Source: Salpingoeca rosetta (taxonomy: Eukaryota > Opisthokonta > Choanoflagellata > Craspedida > Salpingoecidae). From it: a DNA stretch of 10,000 bases. This document shows positions 1 to 10,000 of this stretch, piece by piece (the first letter of the stretch is position 1; each line of letters begins with the position of its first letter). The notes beneath the pieces were generated by a model. It was given only the letters and a program-made list of their open reading frames with translations. It was not told the DNA's origin and did not search any database. The position numbers were made by a program, and so were the translations under genes. The DNA lies in contig NW_004754925.1 of the NCBI RefSeq assembly GCF_000188695.1, forward strand, positions 1,713,776 through 1,723,775. The letters are read 5' to 3'.

Positions 1-160
1 AATGTCTTGGCCTGCATGCTTGGGTCCGGGAGTAGTCGAGGCAGACCCCGCCCGCCCTCTTTGCTGAACACCAGCTGCGTGCCTGAGCTGATGCGCTAAG
101 CCTTGCACAGGCACGTGTCGAGGGGGCGCCTTGAGCGAGCAGCAGTGTGCCGCACACCAT
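1..160 (-). CDS. Candidate exon reaching the window edge, unknown gene
   Basis: After a pyrimidine-rich acceptor ending GCTCCAG, a phase-0 frame stays open to position 1 for 53 codons (MVCGTLLLAQGAPSTRACAR and onward). It would follow 542-653 in phase. On the plus strand a frame from position 1 is also open, ending with a TAA at 97-99, so the region could instead be the tail of a plus-strand gene. An earlier acceptor (TTTCACAG near 347) would end the minus-strand protein after one Arg. Confidence 0.2.
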   Translation of the reverse strand, partial: MVCGTLLLAQGAPSTRACARLSASAQARSWCSAKRAGGVCLDYSRTQACRPRH

Positions 161-217
161 CTGGAGCACGGTGGGCCAGGAAGACGCCATGGTGCAGGTG
201 GCGTTGGCATGAACCAT

Positions 218-337
<120 letters not shown>

Positions 338-392
338 GCCTCCTCAACGCTGTGAAACATGTGTGCACAGACACAAGAAGGGAGAGAATTCA

Positions 393-403
393 GGGGGGGG
401 GGG
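393..403. repeat. G11 homopolymer
   Basis: Eleven consecutive G on the plus strand. This is a likely site of sequencing or assembly length error. Confidence 0.95.
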
Positions 404-541
404 CGTGAGGTTGACAGCGAAGCATCATCAATCACACGCCAGCCCCATCCAACCACCCGCATTGACACACAACCTCACGCACACACACATGTTGTCTCCA
501 CTCATCCCACCACCATGCACGCATACGCACACACTGCTCAC

Positions 542-653
542 CTCTTCATCAGAGCGACTGACATGTGCAATGTCTGCCTCACGCCAGATTGGAGCTGGTG
601 TCGGCCGGAGTGTGATGGCGGCTGTGCGGTCGATGGCGGTGATGACAGAGGAG
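542..653 (-). CDS. Candidate exon, unknown gene
   Basis: 112 bases bounded by a strong acceptor (a 30-base pyrimidine tract ending CACCTCAG) and a GAAGAG|GTGAGC donor. With one leading base the frame reads SSVITAIDRTAAITLRPTPA then PIWREADIAHVSRSDEE and ends in phase 0. It continues the frame of 915-1048. A second frame is also open, so the choice rests on phase agreement. Confidence 0.38.
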
Positions 654-695
654 CTGAGGTGGAAGAGCGAAAAAGGAGAGAGAAATGGGGAAGGT

Positions 696-718
696 TGATG
701 ATGATGATGATGATGATG
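696..718. repeat. (TGA)n trinucleotide repeat
   Basis: Nearly eight perfect units just upstream (in sense) of the pyrimidine tract of the candidate exon 542-653. Confidence 0.95.
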
Positions 719-890
719 GGTCGTTCATGGCGGCTACTTCCCCCTCCTCTGATGTGGCCCTGGTGCCCATGCAACCAACACACAACGACAAGACACAACA
801 ACATCACACAACACACAGGTATGGCATGTGAGCACAGCAGACGTGTTCACCTTCCTGACCCTCCTCTGCTTGCCTCCTCCGCACTCCATG

Positions 891-914
891 ACACACACAC
901 ACACACACACACAC
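891..914. repeat. (AC)12 microsatellite
   Basis: Twelve perfect units. On the minus strand this is a GT run that begins exactly at the donor of the candidate exon 915-1048. Confidence 0.97.
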
Positions 915-1048
915 CTGCGCACGACTGCGTCGCTGTGGTTGGATGTGCCCGCCATGACCATGGACGTGTGTGTCCACAGCTGCTCCTCCCGATCCATCAT
1001 GTGTGCACCACCCATCATCATCCTCCAACGATCCTCATGCAGTCGCCC
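915..1048 (-). CDS. Candidate exon, unknown gene (joins 542-653)
   Basis: 134 bases after GGCTGCAG, open only in the frame reading GRLHEDRWRMMMGGAHMMDR then EEQLWTHTSMVMAGTSNHSD. It enters in phase 0 and leaves in phase 2 at GCGCAG|GTGTGT, where the donor itself begins a TG run. Splicing to 542-653 forms a Ser codon and keeps the frame. Third-position GC is about 70 percent. I know of no matching family. Confidence 0.38.
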
Positions 1049-1199
1049 CTGCAGCCACAAGCATGCACACACGCACATGACATGTGAGCTGCACAGGTAC
1101 ACTGCTGCATGAAGCACAGCAGCGGTAACACCAAGCACCCACAGCAGCAACACCAACACATGCACCATGTGCCAACCAATGAATCCATGGTGGGCTCAC

Positions 1200-1331
1200 C
1201 TTGCTCACGCATGTGGGAACACTGCATGAGCACAGCAGCGACAGCCAAATCGGGGGAGTTGCAGCCGCAGCAGCCGGCATGCGAGCCCGCTTCCATCATT
1301 ATCATCCTGATGTGTGCTGGTACCTCAGCAC
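1200..1331 (-). CDS. Candidate exon, Cys-containing, unknown gene
   Basis: The only frame open across this segment reads EVPAHIRMIMMEAGSHAG, then CCGCNSPDLAVAAVLMQC, then SHMREQ, and leaves in phase 1 at CAAG|GTGAGC. The acceptor is GCACAG, directly after a CA run; CATCAG with exon start 1306 is an alternative in the same frame. The GCACAG version can follow the exon at 2052-2243 in frame, skipping 1593-1675. Its link to the next candidate exon is not resolved. Confidence 0.28.
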
Positions 1332-1928
1332 CTGTGCATGTGTGTGTGTGTGCGTGCGTGGTTGCAGGCACCATGGATGGGAACAGAACACAACAGGCAC
1401 AGAGCAAGCCATCATATCAGCACAGCAGAACGAGTGATGGACACCACATTCACCACGTGTGCGTGTGTGTCGATGTGTGTGTCCATCATCCCCCCATCAA
1501 CCCCTCTTCCCTCGTGTTCGCTTTACCGCACCCCAGCACCATCACCGCACCCTATCACACCACCAACCAACCGCCCATCACCACCCACATACCATGTGTG
1601 AGGCGAGTGCAGCTGGCACGCGTGGCAAGTATCCTCGACATTTCCCTCATCCTGCTGCTTGTGCGTGCGCATCGCCTGTAAGTGCGTTTGTGTGCGAGCC
1701 CCAGCACGGTGAGTGAGTGGGAGGGAAAGAGGGAGTATGAATATGTGCGCAGCTACACCGCTGCTGCCACTGCTGATGGTGTGCATGCATGTGTGTGAAG
1801 GAGGAGAAAGGGAAGAGAGAGACAACAGAAAACAAAAGGGAAGGAACAAGACATGCGGCACCCCATCCATTCCATCCATCCCTCTTCCTCACACCATCAC
1901 ACACCACCATGCTCTGTCACCAGCCAGC

Positions 1929-1952
1929 CACACCACACCACACCACACCACA
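1929..1952. repeat. (CACCA)n pentanucleotide repeat
   Basis: Four perfect CACCA units at 1931-1950 with partial units on both sides. No coding role is apparent. Confidence 0.85.
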
Positions 1953-2051
1953 TCACACTCACCCAGCATCCCCCACCTCACCTCACTCATCCATCCAACC
2001 ATCCAGCCAACACGCATCTCCTCTCCCTTCCCCTCTTCTTCTCGCCCTCAC

Positions 2052-2243
2052 CTCTGCTTGCTGCTGCTTCCAGCCGAAAATGCAACTTCCGCTGTCGCCA
2101 CCTGTTCCCAGCTGCAAACAGCCAGCTTCCGCCAGCAGCAGTGGGGATGTGTTCAGCAGCAAGTGGTGGTGCTGGTGCTGCTACTGCTGCTGCTGCATGG
2201 GCGGTGGAGGGTGTGTTGGCTGCTGTTGTTGTTGTTGTGATGG
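2052..2243 (-). CDS. Candidate exon, Thr/Ala-rich, unknown gene
   Basis: 192 bases bounded by a long pyrimidine tract ending in GGCAG and a GCAGAG|GTGAGG donor. Only one of three frames is open throughout. It gives a Thr run (from an ACA repeat), an Ala run (from a GCA repeat), then AAGGSWLFAAGNRWRQRKL and HFRLEAAAS. It enters in phase 1, matching the exon at 2490-2607, and leaves in phase 1. Frame choice, splice sites and phase agree, but there is no homology I can name. Confidence 0.35.
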
Positions 2244-2489
2244 CTGCCAGGGAGGGCGAGAAAGAGAGGGAAAGACGAACAGTGACTGCAAGGTGGAGAA
2301 TGTGCAGGTGTGCAAGCAGTTGTGTGTGAGAACGACGAATGAGACAGCGCTTCAAGCAAGGCAAAACAGGCAGCCGCACGACGTACATGCATGCACATTG
2401 ATGTGGGACAACAAGGGGAGACAGGAGCAGCAGAGACAGCGACCACAACCATGCGACACTGGTGCTGTGCGCAGCACACACACACATAC

Positions 2490-2607
2490 AGTGATGCACT
2501 CCGTTGCTCATCGCTTGCTTGCTTTGTAGTGTGAGTTGGTGTTGCTGTTTCCACAGCCGCACAAGCGTGGCTGGATGGGCATCACATGGCAGCGCCCGTC
2601 TGTTCAT
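2490..2607 (-). CDS. Candidate first exon of an unknown minus-strand gene
   Basis: I do not recognise this protein. An ATG at 2607-2605 opens a frame reading MNRRALPCDAHPATLVRLW and on to SNGVHH, ending in phase 1 at a consensus GTATGT donor. A stop lies in frame upstream at 2661-2659. Joining to 2052-2243 creates a Ser codon and keeps the frame. If real, the gene is divergent from the aminopeptidase. Third-position GC is only about 60 percent, below the two recognised genes, so this could be a chance frame or a rapidly evolving gene. Confidence 0.3.
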
Positions 2608-2838
2608 CCCACCACAGCAGTGGTGGTTGGTGCAGGGGAGGGGGTGACATCTGCTGGCTCAAAGGCCCTCTGTGCGGCGACAGCAGAAGGAAGGAAGGGA
2701 AAACGAGCAAGTGTGGAGGGTGGTGGTGGTGGTGTTGAGGGTGGGAAGGGAAGGATGTGAGCAAAGACACAAGAAAATGAGAGCATGAGGGGTGGTGATG
2801 ATGGCGTGTTGGTGAGTGGAGAAGAGAACGTGCACGCC

Positions 2839-2870
2839 GACACACCCACTGACACACCCACTGACACACC
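2839..2870. repeat. 12-base tandem repeat, 2.7 copies
   Basis: The unit GACACACCCACT occurs twice in full and a third time as its first eight bases, in the aminopeptidase upstream region. Confidence 0.95.
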
Positions 2871-2924
2871 TGTCTGGGTGATGCAGTGGTTGGATCACAA
2901 ATCACCTGTCAGCACGCAGTCATT

Positions 2925-2940
2925 GTTGGTTGGTTGGTTG
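2925..2940. repeat. (TTGG)n tetranucleotide repeat
   Basis: Four TTGG units in tandem upstream of the aminopeptidase. Confidence 0.9.
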
Positions 2941-3072
2941 TCTCACGCATCAGCCACCATTCTTCTTCAATCAAGCAACGCAAACAAAAGAACAAACCTG
3001 CACTTCCCACCACTTCCCCTCCTTCCACTGCAAGCAAACAAACCACGACCAACAAGACCACCACACTCCAGG

Positions 3073-4018
3073 ATGCCTGTGAAGCTTGTGTTTGCGTCGA
3101 CGCTGGCCACCCGCGCCTCCCGCGTCGTGTTCGTCGGCCGCCAGGCGGAGCTGGTCAAGGCCGTGCAGGGCCCCTCCTCGCCCATCCTCGCCAAGCTGGC
3201 GGGAAGCGTGCAGGACACCGGTGCTGCTGCCGCCGTCTGCGCCAGCGCACTTGAAGCCATCAAGGGCAGCGAGTCGCCCATCAACGGTGCCAGCACCAGC
3301 GTCACCGTGCCTGCCGCCGCTGGCGGTGATGGCGAGGACAAGGGCCTTCCTTACGTGCGCCTGTGCTTTGTCATGACGCCCAGCGCGGCGACGCGCTTCA
3401 ACAGCGTTGTTCGCCCCGACGCCATCACCCGCAGCGTGCGCAGCTTCATGGGTGGCGAGTTTGGGCACGAGGGCGAGACGCTGCAGGTCGTCTACGTCGT
3501 GCCACTGGAGGCGCACACGAGCGCCAGCCAGGACGCCATGTGCGTCACCGCCGCCTCTGCCGTCTCGCGTGCCGTGCCCACGTACTCGCGCAAGGGCAAC
3601 AAGATGGAGACGAGCAGCCGCGTCACGGCGCATGTCGCCTTCATGACGCCCGACGGCAACATGCACGGCGAGGGCGTGCTGTACGACCAGATTGCCGCCA
3701 TCAGCGAGGGCGTGCGCCGGTGTGCCGCTCTTGTTGACACGCCATGCAACGAGCTGCACAGTGCCTCGTTTGCAAAGGCCGCCCTGGACCTGGCGGAGAG
3801 CCTGCCAGGCGTCACTGGCGAGGAGATTGTTGGTGAGGAGCTGCGGGAGCAAGGCTTGGGCGGCATCTACGGTGTGGGCAAGGCCTCCGTCAACCCACCC
3901 CGCCTCGTCATCCTCAAGTACACCCCTGAAGGCGCCACCAAGACCATTGCCTGGTGCGGCAAGGGCATCGTCTACGATACCGGTGGTCTCTCCATCAAGG
4001 GCAAAACAACCATGCCAG
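3073..4018 (+). CDS. NPEPL1: NPEPL1-like exon 1
   Basis: Encodes residues 1-315 and the first base of Gly316, so it ends in phase 1. It carries the N-terminal domain, metal ligands K297 and D302, and catalytic K309. The donor is CAG|GTAGGG. The base pair CAGG just before the ATG could mark a 5'-UTR splice acceptor, which cannot be settled from sequence alone. Confidence 0.93.
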
Positions 4019-4898
4019 GTAGGGTGTGTGCGTGTTTGTGTGTGTCTGTGTGTGTGTGTGTGTGTGTGTGTCTGTGTGTGCGTTTGCGTGTGTGTGTGTG
4101 TGTGTGTGTTTACCTACATCACTGCTTGCTTACCTGCCTCTTTGCCTGTCCGCCTTCCACCTCGCCCGCTTGCTTCCCTTGCCCCTTCCTCCCTCTCTGC
4201 CTGCACTCCATCCTCACCACCGATGTTATCCCTTTTCCACTGCTGTCGTAGGCATGAAGCGCGACATGGGCGGTGCCGCCGGCGTCCTGAACGCGTTCGT
4301 CGCAGCCGTCAAGTGCGGCTTCAAGGACAACCTGTACTGCCTGCTCGCCATTGCAGAGAACTCTGTTGGCCCCGCAGCGACCCGCCCCGATGACATCCAC
4401 GTGCTCTACTCCGGCAAGACGGTCGAGATCAACAACACGGACGCTGAGGGACGCCTCGTGCTTGGCGACGCCGTCGCTTATGCCGCCCAGCACTTCAACC
4501 CAGATGTGCTCGTCAACATGTGCACCCTCACCGGTGCGCAGGGCGTGGCCACGGGCAAGCGCCACGCCGCCATCGTGTGCAGCGACGAGCGGCTCGAGGG
4601 AGAGGCCGTTGCTGCCGGTCGCGCCAGCGGTGACCTCGTGCACCCGCTCATGTGGTGCCCAGAGCTCTTCTCCGACGAGTTCAAGAGCGCCGTGGCCGAC
4701 ATGAAGAACAGCGTTGCCAACCGCTCCAACGCCCAGGTCAGCTGCGCGGCGCAGTTCATCGGCAACCACCTCCCCGAGGGCTTCACCGACGACCACGCCT
4801 GGCTGCACATTGACATGGCCGCCCCGGCCTACAGCGGCGAGCGTGCAACAGGGTTTGGTGTTGCCCTCCTCTGCCAACTCTTTGTCCTCAGGGCCTGA
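3073..4898 (+). CDS. NPEPL1: M17 leucyl aminopeptidase, NPEPL1-type, complete, two exons
   Basis: This gene encodes a 530-residue metallo-aminopeptidase of family M17, joined from exons 3073-4018 and 4252-4898. Such enzymes remove N-terminal residues from peptides using two metal ions, usually in the cytosol. Seen in the sequence: VDTPCNEL at residues 221-228; metal ligands K297 and D302 in GKGIVYDTGG; catalytic K309 in SIKGK; D320 in RDMGG; and the family signature NTDAEGRL at 377-384, supplying D379, E381 and R383. ADMKNS is at 464-469. Residues 1 to about 200 form the variable N-terminal domain. The length is close to that of animal NPEPL1 (about 520 residues), and stretches such as DTGGLSIKGKTTMPGMKRD match that subfamily better than classical LAP3. 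The ATG at 3073 has A at -3 and fits the family N-terminus. An in-frame ATG at 2785 is less likely. No signal peptide is apparent. The downstream neighbour is convergent. Confidence 0.94.
4019..4251 (+). other. NPEPL1-like intron (GT-AG, 233 bases)
   Basis: The intron begins GTAGGG and ends GTCGTAG. Removing it joins MP-G to MKRDMGG, the continuous sequence expected in this family. Its first third is an impure GT run starting four bases after the donor; the rest is pyrimidine-rich. The exon 1 reading frame stays open through the whole intron and stops at the TAG of the acceptor. Confidence 0.93.
4023..4108. repeat. Impure (GT)n run in the aminopeptidase intron
   Basis: GT units interrupted by CT, GC and TT steps, starting four bases from the 5' splice site. 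Confidence 0.95.
4252..4898 (+). CDS. NPEPL1: NPEPL1-like exon 2 (terminal)
   Basis: Encodes the end of Gly316 through residue 530 and the TGA at 4896-4898. It holds D320, the NTDAEGRL signature (377-384), the ADMKNS motif (464-469) and the ERATGFGVALL block near the C-terminus, which M17 enzymes conserve. The C-terminus (LFVLRA) lacks the acidic and basic tail found in animal NPEPL1. Confidence 0.94.
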
Positions 4899-5427
4899 GC
4901 TGAACGTGTGTGCATGCGTGTGCACGTGCATGTGCGTGCGTGCTTTGTGTGCATGCACGTATGCGTGTGGTTTTGTGCGCATTGCGTGTGTGATTGCCAC
5001 GGCTGCGGTGGTGGTGCGCACACCTCCTCTTCTCCTTCTCTTTGCCCTTCTCCTTCATGCATGCATGCACGCGCACATATGGAACATGAAACGTTGCTCT
5101 ACGTTTACTGGTGTGGGCTGGTTGTTTTGTTGTTGGACCTGACATGAAGCGATGAGCTCCTTCCCCCTCCCCACCAACAAGAGTAAACAGTCGCAATCAC
5201 GGCACTGACAACACCAACAACACAACAACGGCAACATGAAGGCAATGAATGCTCCCTAGCTCAAACTCTCTCAACACAACCGACACACCATGACATGACA
5301 CAACGCAACTCAGGTGTCCTTGGCATGACGAAAGTGAAACACGACACAGAAGAGGGGGCGGGTGTGCTGAGTGTAAAACCCATGGACAGACATGAGCGTG
5401 GACGGAGCGGTGGTTTGTGAATGCATT
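4899..5427. other. Intergenic region between convergent genes
   Basis: These 529 bases hold the 3' flanks of both genes. I find no coding frame with family features and no AATAAA on either strand. The aminopeptidase side is dominated by alternating purine-pyrimidine tracts (4904-4943, 4946-4969 and around 5054-5079). The transporter side is unremarkable and CAACA-rich. Confidence 0.7.

Positions 5428-10000
<4,573 letters not shown>

Larger units (their letters stand above)
2608..3072 (+). promoter_or_regulatory. Upstream region of the aminopeptidase gene
   Basis: No recognisable gene lies here. If the minus-strand gene starting at 2607 is real, this is a 465-base bidirectional promoter region. 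I see no TATA box. It contains a GGT-rich stretch near 2720-2735, a 12-base tandem repeat (2839-2870), a TTGG repeat (2925-2940) and a pyrimidine-rich segment just before the ATG at 3073. Confidence 0.4.

Noticed and set aside
1..99. Plus-strand frame from the window edge to a TAA at 97-99 as the tail of another gene
   Set aside because: Thirty-two codons with no recognisable motif and no marked third-position bias. It cannot be separated from the competing minus-strand frame, so I did not list it as a gene.
2839..2870. Tandem repeat as a CRISPR array
   Set aside because: There are only 2.7 directly abutting 12-base units with no spacers, and the DNA is eukaryotic.
2971..3852. Long minus-strand frame opposite aminopeptidase exon 1
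   Set aside because: It is the antisense shadow of a GC-rich exon. The plus strand encodes a protein with a full set of M17 motifs.
4899..5427. Canonical AATAAA polyadenylation signals for the two convergent genes
   Set aside because: I found none on either strand, so no terminator is annotated.

Overview
This window is nuclear DNA from a eukaryote. It has interrupted genes with GT-AG introns, GC-rich coding exons with strong G/C preference at third codon positions, and long dinucleotide microsatellites in most introns. Both recognisable proteins resemble animal orthologues (NPEPL1 and ABCB8), while gene spacing is tight and introns are short (about 125-331 bases). That combination suggests a compact-genome relative of animals such as a choanoflagellate. 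The organism assignment is inference.

Layout. Positions 1-2607 hold no protein I recognise. The minus strand there carries a series of open, splice-bounded segments that may be exons of an unknown gene; two pairs of them join in frame. Positions 2608-3072 are the upstream region of the next gene, with simple tandem repeats. Positions 3073-4898 (plus strand) are a complete two-exon gene for an M17 leucyl aminopeptidase of the NPEPL1 type, 530 residues, with all metal ligands and catalytic residues present. Positions 4899-5427 are the 529-base gap between two convergent genes, with alternating purine-pyrimidine tracts. Positions 5428-10000 (minus strand) are the 3' 15 exons of an ABCB8-type mitochondrial half-size ABC transporter. 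They cover the second half of the membrane domain and a complete nucleotide-binding domain; the 5' end lies beyond position 10000.

The two recognised genes lie tail to tail and have no evident shared pathway: one is a peptidase, the other a transporter predicted for the mitochondrial inner membrane. I see no operon, mobile element, CRISPR array, tRNA or rRNA. The most notable pattern is in the introns. Eleven of the 14 transporter introns, plus the single aminopeptidase intron, carry long TG or CA runs. Read in the sense direction, TG runs lie towards the 5' splice site and CA runs towards the 3' splice site, with two roughly central cases and no reversed case in the two recognised genes. As a result some exons are flanked by complementary runs. 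I found nothing that I can show to be a new biological system.
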